DNA from: Calliopum simillimum
Taxonomy: Eukaryota > Arthropoda > Insecta > Diptera > Lauxaniidae
Direction: 5' to 3'
DNA: 64,000 nt
NCBI GenBank assembly: GCA_951812925.1
Contig: OX638372.1
Coordinates: forward strand, 7,502,001-7,566,000
In this document: positions 20,100-30,253 of the stretch, piece after piece
How the letters are laid out: every line of letters starts with the position of its first letter
How positions within the stretch are numbered: position 1 is the stretch's first letter
The notes under the pieces: generated by a model
Seen by the model: only the letters and a program-made list of their open reading frames with translations
Databases searched by the model: none
Told to the model about the DNA's origin: nothing
Translations under genes and position numbers: made by a program

Positions 20100-20620
20100 G
20101 TTAGGTATGAGAGTAGTTACAAACGTTTCACTTCCACCATCCCCCCCCCCCCCGCAACTCACCTGAACACACTCACACATACATTCATTTACACTTACGT
20201 ATTATAGTGGCACTTCTTGTTTTCATTATATGCTGCTTTTGTTGGCTACAGTTGTTTCCGTTGTTGTTATTAAGGTTTTTGCTGCCGTTCCTGCTGCTGT
20301 TGTTGTCGTTGTCATCGTCGTCTATGCAAATATTTGAGGACAAGAGACTTTTATTGTACTTGTAGCTACTTAATTGCTGTTGTTGTTTATGTGGTCGTAC
20401 TGTTGTTATTGTGTTACTTTTTTATGTGTGTGCGTTGTTGTTGCTGCTTTTGTTGTTGCAACATTTTCTCTTTGCATAAAAAGATACGAAATTGTTTTTA
20501 TGATCCGTGGATAAACTACAAGTAGCTCTGCACAGAATATCGGTTTACACAGTGTGCCAACACAAACACAAACAAAAAACCAGAGGAAAAAGTAAAGCTC
20601 TGTACTTCTAAAGCCAAGGT
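20100..20620 (-). promoter_or_regulatory. Low-complexity block, possible minus-strand 5' exon
   Basis: On the minus strand this reads as CAG/CAA-rich sequence (AACAGCAGCAGGAACGGC, ACAACAACGGAAAC) ending at a donor-like CAG-GTGAGTTG near 20155-20165, next to a run of 13 C on the + strand. Fly 5' UTR exons often look like this. No start codon or downstream exon can be tied to it, so it may equally be plain microsatellite DNA. Confidence 0.25.
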
Positions 20621-21139
20621 AAAGAGTTGATTGTCATTTGCATTTAGCAAATTGTTACAGGTACGCGTTTAACTAGGACGCACACTGAATTTGAATGAAA
20701 ATTATGATTTCTTTATTTTTGATGAAAAAAGAGAAACATCAAATCTGTGCTCAGATGGCAAAACCTGATATCGCATATTTTAAAAATTTTCAAGAAAATA
20801 ATTTCAAGCTTAATTTGCTATGGAAATATCACAAAACCCGATTTGGTCAAGTTGTTTTTCTAAGGAACGATAAGCCTTTGTGTAAATTTTGTTTTTCCAG
20901 TTTGAAGATCTCATTTTTTCTTTTGTTTGCTTCATACAAAATCTAACCGGTCTAATGCACATTTGCGTTAATCCAGTTGCATTTAAGGTGCAATTCGACA
21001 TACTCAGTTGTCAATGTGAGCCCCCGCCAACATTTCATAGACATGCATCTGAAGCATGAACCCATTTTCCACAGAATTATTGCGTGAAGAAATATTTGTA
21101 TGATATGGAACTACTTGGGCGGTAGGCATTACCATAAAC
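20621..21139. other. AT-rich DNA, nothing recognised
   Basis: Two opposing short ORFs overlap at 20695-21001, neither with domain-like composition or splice context. Confidence 0.35.
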
Positions 21140-21571
21140 TCTTATATAAAGTATACAATTTGTGAGTGTGTTCGTCTTCTATAGACTCGAAAACCACTTG
21201 ACCGATTTTGATGAAATTTTCACAGAAAGTTTTTATAGATTGGGGAAAGGTTAAATGCTAGAAAAATGGGTAGTGCCACGCTCCTCAAAAACAAAATTCA
21301 ACATATCTCTTAAACGGTTTGATGCGTGGGGATGAGATTTGGTGTACATAAAAAAAGGCTTCGAATTAAAAAATATTAATTGAAAAAGTACCTATAATAT
21401 GTCACATATCTTAAACGATTTATTGCACATAGATGAGATTTCTCAAATATATAGGGAACACTAGGGAAATTGACAACTACTGAAAAAATGGACTCTTCTA
21501 CAGCGACGAACAAGGTTTGTTACATTTGTAAAAGGAAGAAGGACAAAGGTGAAGCAACGCGCACTGGATAA
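21140..21571 (+). mobile_element. Helitron-like non-autonomous element (candidate)
   Basis: The left edge reads TCTTATATAAAG followed by ACTCGAAAACCACTTGACCG and GATTTTGATGAAATTTT, wording typical of insect Helitron 5' regions as I remember them. The right edge has GAAGCAACGCGC then a terminal CTAGT. Helitrons end CTRR and insert between A and T; no terminal inverted repeat or target duplication is seen, as expected. There is no Rep/helicase. Confidence 0.45.
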
Positions 21572-22221
21572 TAGCTAGTTTGTGATAAAAATATATTGTA
21601 AAAGAAGTAAAAGTTACTATTTCAATTCCGGTGATATGAATGTTGCCATCGTCAGAAGAAGTTTATTCGATCATATATCGAAACAGGACATTACGAGGTT
21701 ATGCGAACTGTCAAGTGAAAATCGTGACTTTATAGAAAAACTTTGTAAAGTTTTAATTAAATTTATATTTTGGTTATTTAAATGAATCATTTGAAAACCA
21801 TAGAATAATAGCAATATCGTATTAAAGTCAAAGCATTTCAAACAAAAAATAAAAAGAAAAATACAAAATACCTAAGAAGAATTTCCCATACACAAATAAA
21901 CAGAGAAAATTTCCCAAAAATTAGTGATAGGAAAAACACATGAAATGATGCGTGCAAAAGGGAAAAATAGCTAAAACAAAAAAAGTCAGGATACTTTGTA
22001 ATTTTGACATTCAAAGAACTCATTGGAATTTCATGCAAATTTGGTTCGAAGTGCACACTGACGGCAATGCATAATAAAATCTCCATAATGGAACCGTGAC
22101 GTATTTAATTTTGCAAAATAGTGGGCGCTCATATAGAAAATAATGATAAGAGAGAGAAAAAGAGTAGAAAATTGAATTTACCTTACATGGAGAAAATATT
22201 TTGCCAAAACAGAGTGCATAT
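21572..22221. other. AT-rich DNA, nothing recognised
   Basis: Short ORFs on both strands are Phe/Lys-rich by-products of AT content. No repeat or gene is supported. Confidence 0.35.
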
Positions 22222-22226
22222 CGTCG

Positions 22227-22823
22227 CACAGTGTAAGATTTTGCCAATCTAGGACGTCAAAATGGAATAAAACAATGTGCTTGAAAATCGACCATATTTT
22301 GTAATTTGTTAGAAAAGACCCCAATTCTTACGAAAATAAGCATAAAAGAGAATAAAAAAAATGTCATTGGCATGATAACAGCTATCAAACACGTACTATT
22401 GAACAGCATGCAAAAACAAATTTTCAAAAATAAAATCTTGCCCATTTTTTGCCCAAAGGCTACTTTTTTTACAATGACTGCAGTGTTATAATGAACAATT
22501 GCACTGAAATCATAAAAAAAATGTGTGTTATCTTTTTTAATCACTCCCATTTTTTGACAGTAGTATTCAGTTACCACTGAAATGGTAAATTCAAATTTTC
22601 AAGTTGATATCTTCATCACAACCAATTTTTAAAATTTATTTTTACAAAAAAAAGGCACATTTGTATGGGAGGTGCAAGCAGATTTAGTCCGATTTTTTTC
22701 ATCTCTGAACCAAACATTCGCTTAAAAAATTAAAGTTTATATACAGAATTTTAACTCGATATCTTTGAAACTACGGCTAAAATTGAATTTTGACGTCCTA
22801 GATTGGCAAAATTTTACACTGTG
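22227..22823. mobile_element. Transib-like MITE with CGTCG target duplication
   Basis: A 597-bp element with terminal repeats CACAGTGTAAGATTTTGCC on the left and GGCAAAATTTTACACTGTG on the right; the repeat continues inward through AATCTAGGACGTCAAAA. It is flanked on both sides by CGTCG (22222-22226 and 22824-22828). A 5-bp GC-rich CGNCG duplication with CACAGTG-like ends is the hallmark of Transib transposons, relatives of the RAG1 recombinase. There is no transposase, so it is non-autonomous. Confidence 0.85.
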
Positions 22824-22966
22824 CGTCGGGTTAAAACTACAACTAGACATCTAAATACATATATTGATTTTTGAGTTATATGTACAGAAAAATTAAGAAA
22901 AAACGGCTATACCCCCCAGTCTAGTCGGTTTTTTGAAATGTAGTTCCCATCCAATTTTATATAAAG

Positions 22967-23165
22967 TGTTATGTTCGTTGATTGAACATAAACGATTTAA
23001 AATTAATAAAAATGTTTATTAGAAATATTAGTTCAGTTCAAATTCAAATCTCAAAGTGAAAATTATAATTTAATTTTTATTCAAAATAACTTAAGACTGC
23101 TGTTTATAAATTTTAAAGTATTATCAAGTCAAAATATAAACATTGTTTTTGGCAGGTTGCCAACA
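22967..23165. mobile_element. Solo LTR nested in MITE X copy 2
   Basis: A 199-bp insertion beginning TGTTATGTTCG and ending GTTGCCAACA (TG...CA ends), flanked by perfect TAAAG duplications (22962-22966 and 23166-23170). The uninterrupted MITE X copy 1 shows the empty site (TATATAAAAAATAAAAAG). A 5-bp duplication with TG/CA ends fits a solo LTR left by recombination of an LTR retrotransposon. No internal region or primer-binding site remains, so the clade is unknown. Confidence 0.75.
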
Positions 23166-23288
23166 TAAAGAATAAAAAGCAGAAAACTTCAAAACTCCAT
23201 ACAAAAAACAAATTTCAAAAATCTTAAAACTCTTTTTTCTCAAAACAAGAAAAAATGTAGATGTCTAGTTGTAGTTTTAACCCGACGA

Positions 23289-24015
23289 TATACATATATT
23301 AGATCGAATCAATTTATTGGAAATTAAATATTTTCACCTGGTTTCATTCACTTTCGAATTCCATGAACGCCAACTTCTTAGTTAAAAACTTCTCGGAACC
23401 ATACATATATCTGTGTTGAATTCCGAGGAGGCTAAGAATCGTTTTAAGTTTTGAATGTTTTTCTGAACAAATTGTTGTATTGCTTTGGTTTTGACACTTC
23501 CAAAATGTACCAAAATTATTAAGTACATTTGTGGTTGAATTTTGACCACTGGGCGATTCTTGTAATAGTAAAATATTAAAATTTATTTTTGATTTTTTCA
23601 AGAGGGGCTCCAGAATGTGAAAAACTGGAAAATGGGGCGTGACCAAAAACATTAGGGAAATCCTCTTCTTAACAGATGGTGCATTAGTTCCATATGTGTA
23701 CGGAGAAAAATGACCGTCATAGTTTTTACTCCAATCGAGTAGTAAAAAAATAAAACTAAATTTCCGTAATGTAATACTTACAAAAAAATATACTGAAATA
23801 ATAAAATAATGTTTAAATGCTCTGAATTTCCTATATTTTCCTATCTGTAGAGTAAATTATGCATTCCGCCAGAAAAGTGTGTTACCATTTTTACTTAAAA
23901 TGGTTTATGTTATATAGTTAACATTACCATTAATTATACCTACTAATTTTACGAACTTTTAGTCATTATTTGCAAGAATCTAGAATTCTATGCATTTTTC
24001 AACTTAGAAATTCAT
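23289..24015. other. AT-rich DNA rich in AGTAAAAA words
   Basis: No gene. From about 23720 the sequence repeats TAGTAAAAAT/TTTTACTAT words that continue past the hammerhead-like motif to about 24480, suggesting one decayed retroelement spans 23.7-24.5 kb. Confidence 0.35.
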
Positions 24016-24067
24016 GACAATTGGTCTGATGATGGTAACGTGGCGGTAACCGAAACATATGTCACCA
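24016..24067 (+). ncRNA. Hammerhead-ribozyme-like motif (candidate)
   Basis: The conserved core is present in order: CTGATGA (24026-24032), a stem II arm with GGT (24034-24036) pairing ACC (24049-24051), then GAAA (24052-24055). A minimal stem III with C24056 and G24061 follows, then the cleavage triplet GTC (24061-24063). Flanking TTGGT (24021-24025) can pair with ACCA (24064-24067) as stem I. This is the short-stem-III type I layout reported in Penelope-like elements and retrozymes. An unpaired T at 24033 and a weak inner stem II lower confidence; it may be inactive. Confidence 0.45.
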
Positions 24068-24204
24068 TAGCCATGTTTAGTAGTTTTTTTACCATTTTTA
24101 CTTTAAAGTTCTAGTAAATATTGATCGAACTTTTTTACTTTATAATTATAGTAAAAATATTTATGTTTGGCAGATATTAATATACAAATTTTATAAAACT
24201 TCAT

Positions 24205-24310
24205 TACATAGGTTAGTGGTGTAGGGGTCTAACAAGTTTGTAAGTATAAGTAAAAATAATATGTTCTTTCTATCTCACGGTTGGCCCGGTTTGAATCCTA
24301 GTGCAGTCAG
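24205..24310 (+). repeat. tRNA-derived SINE head (candidate)
   Basis: A B-box-like GGTTTGAATCC (24288-24298; consensus GGTTCGAATCC) follows, at tRNA-like distance, an A-box-like TAGTGGTGTAGGGG (about 24214-24227), with GGTTGGCCC just before the B box. It cannot fold as a complete tRNA (no clear acceptor stem or anticodon arm). A polymerase III SINE head is therefore more likely than a gene. Confidence 0.45.
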
Positions 24311-24900
24311 TTCAGTTTAAAGTAAGTTCAGTTTAAAGTAAGGTAAATATTTTTTCAATTTTTACAAAAAAATTTGAAAATTTTGAATAAACTAAAAAAA
24401 AAAAATAATTTTATTCGGGAGTTGTCACTATTTTTAAATTCTAGTAAAATTTACTAAAAATAAAGTAGTATGAACTATTTTTTTATTCGCATAGTTTGGC
24501 ATTCATTGAAAATTTGTGCTGTCTTGAGTTGACATTGGAAGTCGTAAAGAATCACATGACGAATTCTTTATTGTGTTCGGTTTGGAATTTCTTTCGTCTT
24601 TTCAACTATAAATCGTTTTTCAACATTAAATTTTTATAAAAGAAATATTTTGCTAGTCCTCTCGTTCCACAAGCAGCCCTATATTTATGGATAGACCAAC
24701 TTTGTACAGGTTACGGCTCACCACTAAAAGAGATTTTTTTTACTGCATATGAAGTTACATGACGCCCAGGGCACCAATAAGCCCCAGTCCGGCACTGACC
24801 ACAACAACAACTGAAAATTTTCACTCTCACGAGGAAAATTGTATTCCGTACTCATTATTTCTGCACTCTCTCTCACTCACCTAAGCACATATTTGAATGA
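24311..24900. other. AT-rich DNA, nothing recognised
   Basis: The direct duplication CAGTTTAAAGTAAG (about 24314-24342) is the only structure noted. No gene is supported. Confidence 0.35.
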
Positions 24901-26120
24901 TAGATACAGAATGCTTGCGATTTTCGCAAGTAGCGCCTGCTCGCGCTCCCTTTTTGTGTTTTTCGTGTGTTGTTGATTTGCAGTGGAAAACTTTAGGTTT
25001 TTCCTCAGTTGCTTAACTTGTCAGACGGTAGGCTTTGACATTCGTACGACGGACGTCCTTGCCGTTCGTGTCGTGGTCGTCGCAGTCTACGTTGTCGTGT
25101 TGGGACAAACCTACGTCCTACATAAAATGATTTTTCCACATACACAACAGAATACTGAAAAATGAAAAAGAAAATTTGGATTTAAAGTGAAAAGAAAATT
25201 GCAAATTTTATTTATTTTTTTTATATAAAATAAAAAGGTAAAATTTCAAATTGAAAAAAAGTGAAAGTGTAAAGTGAAAGTTGCAAAATATAAAGAGTTA
25301 TAGTGAATAAAAGAAAAATATCCATGAAAGAATTGCGTTGAAGAAAAAAAAGCAGAGATATTTGCTTGCATAAAAGTTACTGTGTCGTGAGTGTGTGTGA
25401 CATGAGAAAAAAGAAAGGAACATTTTAGTGAAAATCATGAAAATCACGACACTTAAATGTGAAAATTTAAAAAAAATAAAAAAATATCGAGGAAAAACGC
25501 TGAAAAAACTAAAAATCTCCATTTTATTATCTCTGCTGAAAAATCGCATTTTCTTTTAAATGGTGTATATTCTTTTTTTTCTACTTCTTGGAAGCTACCA
25601 ACACACATGCACGCACAGAGACACATACCAGCAAAGCTAGGAGTGCTCCATGAAAATTCGTTGTCTACGCTCAACATCGCATCGTAGCGTTCGTCGAACG
25701 AAATGTTGGGGAATTTTTTTTTTTTTTTTGGGGGAACTTTTTTGCTTTGCGTTGGACAGCGTTGGCAGCGATGCTATTTTCTATTTGTACTTTTGTGTAT
25801 GCGTGTGTGTGTGTGTGGTGCTTTTTGTTTTTGTTTTTTGCTTCTGCTCATTTGGAATTAAATTTTTCTACGTTTGAGATACTTCGGCAAGGTCGAGATT
25901 TTTGATTGTTGGAGAAAAAAAAAAAAGTAAAAGAATTAATAAAAAAAATTGCGCATTTGTGTTGTTGTTGTTGTTGTTGCTGAATAGACAAAATAGAGCA
26001 TAATAGCGCTCCGCAGCAATGGCAGTATCAACAACAACCACAACAACAACAACAATCACAGAGAAAACCAACGCTAACAAATAACGACAAAGAGGCTCCT
26101 TAAGTCTACTTAAAACATAC
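24901..26120 (+). promoter_or_regulatory. Candidate fly-type promoter and non-coding first exon
   Basis: GC-richer than its surroundings around 25020-25110 (GACGGACGTCCTTGCCG words), then a long A-rich leader with repeated GTGAAA words (25190-25300), GT and TTG microsatellites, and finally (CAA)n. A small ATG frame at 26020 reads MAVSTTTTTTTTITEKTNANK then stops. I see no splice donor or protein that proves a gene, so this is a resemblance to fly 5' UTRs only. Several short antisense ORFs here are low-complexity. Confidence 0.3.
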
Positions 26121-26489
26121 CCATAGGCTACATGCTACACAAAAACACAAGTGTACCGCTTGTAGCGTGCAAACGTTATGAACTGTCTAGCATGTGATAA
26201 GTGAAAAGTGAAAAGTTCTTGCTTATCAATAATACTCGCATATTCCACATTTAATTTAGTTTGGAGAAAGTTTTTACTTAACATTTTAGTTCTTTTCATA
26301 ATAAATGTTCATTTTAACATTCTGATGTTTTAGACCTGTTCAAAATAAGTTAAAAGCATATATTTTAAATTGACTGATAAGCATGTGTGAATGTATGTAT
26401 GCAATAAGAACCTTAAACAAGTGATCAAAATAGAGATTTCAAAAGGTATACAAATAAGTATATGATAAAGTCCTGTAAGAAAAATAGTC

Positions 26490-26797
26490 ACATTGCTTAA
26501 AATAAAACTAACCATCGCGATGGTAAGCCACTGATCTAATGAAGAAAACACAACGTTTTTGTTCAAATTCGATTTAATTCATGAATATAGTCTCCTTCAA
26601 GTGCGATACAATCATTCCAGCGCTTCTCTAACATTTCGAAACCTTTTTTGTGGAACGATTTGTCTTTGCTCTCAAAATACGAAAAAAGTTTCAGCAATCA
26701 CTTCTTTATTTGAACCATATTTCTTTCCCTGAAGCATTTATTTGAGGTCTGCAAGAAGTTGGTAATCACTGGGGGCCAGATTTGAATAGTACATTGG
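26490..26797 (-). pseudogene. Mariner transposase C-terminal fragment
   Basis: The minus strand encodes HPMYYSNLAPSDYQLLADLK, a stop, then KEVIAETFSYFESKDKSF, KKGFEMLEKRWNDCIALEGD and a terminal stop after YIHELNRI. This is the standard C-terminus of mariner transposases. The third catalytic Asp, normally in SPDLAPSDY, reads Asn. With the in-frame stop and missing N-terminal two thirds, the copy is dead. Its 3' non-coding end probably runs to about 26490 (TTTTTCTTACAGGAC on the minus strand). Confidence 0.85.
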
Positions 26798-27020
26798 GTG
26801 ATACAAAAAAAAAAATTTCTAAAATCAAATGAAAATGCGTTTGAATCAAAAACTTTAAAATACAAAAGGGCGCCAAAGAACTTTGCATTTGAAGCAAAAA
26901 CAAAAGTTTTAAAATCAAAAACCCATGAACGTTTTCATGTCAAAAAAATTGTTTTTAAATCAAAAACAATCATTTTCTTTTAAAAACAAATTGTTTTTAA
27001 ACCAAAACCAAATGTGTTTA
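26798..27020 (+). repeat. Degenerate AAAATCAAAAAC repeats
   Basis: Short words AAAATCAAA, TCAAAAAC and TTTTAAA recur about every 12-30 bases. The 61-aa Lys-rich ORF spanning it is a by-product. Confidence 0.45.
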
Positions 27021-27212
27021 TTTGGCCGGGTCAATTTGTTCGAGAGTCAAAAAATTGGCAAAGAGTATAGCAGCAAAAAAATCTATGGAAAATTCTAAAA
27101 AACTTAGCCCAAGAAACCATGGGTCTAAAATCAATATCGAGCTGCCGTAAATTGCGTTGAAGTTTAGATGTACTACTTTAAAATACAATAAGAAAAAGAA
27201 AAAATTCAGATT

Positions 27213-28158
27213 TTTATACCCTACACCCAAGGTATATTCACTTTGTCCTTCCGTTTGTAACGCAGAGAAGGAGGCGTGGCAGATATAGAAAAGTATATAT
27301 ATTCTTGATCAGCGTCACCTCCTGAGTCGATATAGCCATGTCCGTCTGTCTGGCTGGCTGGCTGGGTGGCTGGCTGGCTGGCTGGCTGGGTGGCTGGCTG
27401 TGTGTTGAAATACACTTTTTGGGAAAACTGAGCAAGATAATTCAATGAAACTTGGTACACTGCCTTCGCCACCAAAGTTAGCTCGGGGGATTGAAAATGA
27501 GCGAAATCGGTCAACGGACACGCCTACCGCCCATACAAAAAATATATTCAAAATGCAATTTTAGGAGTTTTTTTCACGACAATGCAACCAAAATACGCAT
27601 TAATATTAAAAATTGTAAGCGCAAGCTCTGAGGAAAAACTAAGCGAATTCGGACAAGAGGGCGTGGCACCTCCCATATAAGCAAATGCTTAAAAACGCTA
27701 TACTGAAAGCGTTTTTTGAAATATTCGAATCTAATTTGACTCAGACACTAAGAATCATAAATGAAAGCTCTCAACAAAAATTGGGTGAAATCGGACAAGG
27801 GGGCGTGGTACCTCCCACATAAGCAAAAGTTTCAAAATGCTATACTGAAACAGTTTCTTGAGATAATCGAACCAAGCTTCACTCAAATACTAAATACTAT
27901 AAATGCACGCTCTAAGCTAAAACTAGACGAACTCGGTCAAGAGGGCGTGGCACCTCCTATATAAGCAAAAGCTTCAAAACGCTTTACTGAAAAAGTTTTT
28001 CACTCAGACACTAAAAACTATAAATGCAAGCGCTGAACAAAAACTGGGTGACCTCGGACAAGAGGGCGTAGCAACCCCCATATGAGCAAAATTTGAAAAA
28101 TACTGCAGTGTAGGGTATTTAATGTTTGGCCAGGCCAAATTTTACACCCTTACTAGTT
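27213..28158. repeat. Dispersed 1-kb repeat, copy B
   Basis: It matches copy A (16916-17918) end to end in the same orientation, from TATACCCTACACCCAAGGTA to TTTACACCCTTACTAG. The microsatellite is contracted (27345-27402 against 17042-17160), and most other differences are single bases. It has the same four internal units carrying GAGGGCGTGGCACCTCC. It is nested in the long-inverted-repeat element. Confidence 0.8.
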
Positions 28159-28216
28159 TTATTCTTGTTTCATATAAAATTATTAAAAGTATTTGAATTT
28201 TTTCTTTTTTTGTATT

Positions 28217-28512
28217 AAGGGGATTCCTTTAAACTCGTAAAAGCCTCGAAAAGCACGTAAACCTCGAAAACTTTCGAGCCTCGTAAACAAAATTTAAAAA
28301 TTTGTATGAAAAAAAAGTTTACCAGGCCTCGAAAACTTACGAGGCAAATTCGATGCGTAAATAGCCTCGAAAAAGTACGAGAGCGATTGTTGTCAAACAA
28401 ATGTATTGAAAAAATATTTTTTGTTTTGAAAATTGAATTTGAATTGAATATTTTTCAAATTATATGACAGCTTCCATGGTTTACGAGTTTACGAGATTAA
28501 AGGTATCCCCTT
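28217..28512. repeat. Nested TIR element with ATT duplication
   Basis: A 296-bp element with ends AAGGGGATTCCTTTAAACTC and, on the right, GTTTACGAGATTAAAGG then TATCCCCTT. ATT lies on both sides (28214-28216, 28513-28515). A 3-bp duplication would fit a PIF/Harbinger-type insertion. Inside, CCTCGAAAA and TTACGAGG words recur. Removing it makes the right arm of the surrounding element collinear with the left arm. Confidence 0.7.
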
Positions 28513-29636
28513 ATTGTATTTTAAAGCAGTACATCAAAACTTCAACGCAATTTACTGCGGCTCGATATTGATTTTAGGCCCATAGTTTCTTGGGCAAATT
28601 TTTTTAGAATTTTTCGAAGGTTTTTTTGTTGCTATACTCTTTGCCGCAAAAAAATTTCACCCAGCCTTTATTTAAGTCAAAAATTTTTGATTCAATTTTT
28701 ATTATTATTTAAAAGGCTCTGGATTGTATTGCGATCTGAATGATCTTTTGTACAGCCTCTTTCCCTATCAGAATAGTTCCAGACTATCTAGAAATCTTGT
28801 CACTGCCATGGGATTAATTTTACGTATGTCATTTGGATTTAAAATTTCGCCACCTAGGTACTTAACTCTGCATCTAAACGCAGCAGGGTAAGCGCATACA
28901 TAGCACATGCTCTGCTGTTTCCAAGTCCTCTAAGCAGAGTCTACAGAAATCATCATCTACAAAACCCATCTTTTTTAGGTGATAATTGAGTTTACAGTGA
29001 CCTGTCATTATTTCACTGTAAGTTTTTTTTATCTTTTCTACTGAGATTTAAAACAGCATCTACCTTAACACGTTTTGGATTGATTAACCTTTTCGCTTGT
29101 CGCTTCCTGGGATCTCCAGTGGTCGATCAGGCTATTCTATTCCCATTCCCGAATTAAGTTATTTTTAAAGGTGTTGTTCGCTCCGCAGAAGGGCTCTGGG
29201 TCTTTGAAAGAATTGAGTGCTCCTCTTTGGCTAAGCAATCAGCTCTTTCATTGCACTCATGACCTTTGTGCCCTGACATCCAGGCAAGAGTAAAATCGTT
29301 CCTCCTGGATAGGACTTGAAGAAGTTCAAAACACTCCTAGACAAGCTTTGAGTGTATTGAAAAAGTCATTAGTAATTTTAGAGTCACTTGATTCTCCGAA
29401 TAAATGCAAATGTTGGTACCGGAAGTGCCCCTTCTTAGACATTCTCTGGCACACAACTCTAAAGCGTGGAGCTCCACCTGAAAAATGGATGCTGTTTTTA
29501 ATGTTTTTTTTTTGATGCTTTTTGGAATCTTGGTCCCACGACTGCAGCTCCTGCGCTGCCATCTTCCATTTTAAACCTATCAGTTAACCACAGCTGTGAG
29601 CCCTGTTTTACATTTATAACCTTCCTCCTCCATTCG

Positions 29637-30079
29637 TAGTGATGAGCAAAATTAGTCTTGGTCTTGCGTCTTGTTCTTGGTCTTGCTAATTTTGCGAGAC
29701 CAAGACCAAGATGCTGATATTTTTGCAAGACCAAGACCAAGACTGCTATGGTCTTGGTCTTGGTCTTGCTCACGATAATTATCAAGACCAAGACTGCTTT
29801 TCAGTCTTGCTAATTTATAGTTAAAAGTTGTTTCACGCCCGTTTTGAAGATAAAATCATCTCTCGATTTGAATTTTGGCATCTTAAAAACCCAACTGGTT
29901 TGGAAAAATATGGTTTTGAATACTCAATATCTCTGAAAATTTTTTCAAGACCAAGACCAAGACCGAGACCAAGACTTAATGAGCAAGATCAAGACCAAGA
30001 CCAAGACTCAATGTGCAAGAACAAGACCAAGACCAAGACTGCTATGGTCTTGGTCTTAGTCTTGGTTTGCTCATCACTA
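29637..30079. mobile_element. hAT MITE with perfect 8-bp target duplication
   Basis: A 443-bp element beginning TAGTGATGAGCAAAATTAG and ending GGTTTGCTCATCACTA. It is flanked by TCCATTCG on both sides (29629-29636 and 30080-30087). The 8-bp duplication and TAGTGATG-type ends are classic for hAT. Subterminal arrays of the hexamer ACCAAG / CTTGGT occupy both arms in mirrored orientation, with a centre of about 140 bp. No transposase. Confidence 0.92.
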
Positions 30080-30253
30080 TCCATTCGGCACGATCATTTA
30101 TAACCACTTTGAATTTTCTAGAGAAAACAAAATTTTACAGAACTTATCGAAGACTGCAAGACATGGTGTATTCCAGAACACATCCAGAATTTTGACGTGT
30201 CCTGTGAGATTGCCTTCTTTAAGTTGTTGTAAGTGAGGTAGTCTGAGGGCCGC

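Larger units (their letters stand above)
22222..23288. repeat. MITE X, copy 2, split by two later insertions
   Basis: The copy has the same ends as MITE X copy 1: on the right TTTTAACCCGACGA (ending about 23287) and on the left CGTCG, then GGGTTAAAACTACAACTAG. Between the leftmost CGTCG (22222-22226) and the rest of the left arm lies a Transib-like element (22227-22823). The core is further interrupted by a solo LTR (22967-23165). Removing both insertions restores a sequence collinear with copy 1 at 10504-10761. Confidence 0.75.
27021..28678. repeat. Long-inverted-repeat element carrying two nested insertions
   Basis: The left arm (about 27021-27196) and right arm (about 28513-28678) are imperfect complements. 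Shared blocks are GGCAAAGAGTATAGC, AATCAATATCGAGC, AAATTGCGTTGAAG and TTTAAAATACAAT. Between them sit dispersed repeat copy B (27213-28158) and a TIR element (28217-28512). Without these the original element would be a palindrome of roughly 400-450 bp. No coding region. Confidence 0.7.

Noticed and set aside
19424..20104. Long Glu-Gln, Lys-Ser, poly-Leu and Ala-Leu open frames on both strands
   Set aside because: They are by-products of the stop-free GAGCAA hexamer; no conserved flank, splice site or non-repeat coding part supports a protein.
24205..24310. Functional tRNA gene
   Set aside because: Only A- and B-box-like words are present; no acceptor stem or anticodon arm can be drawn.
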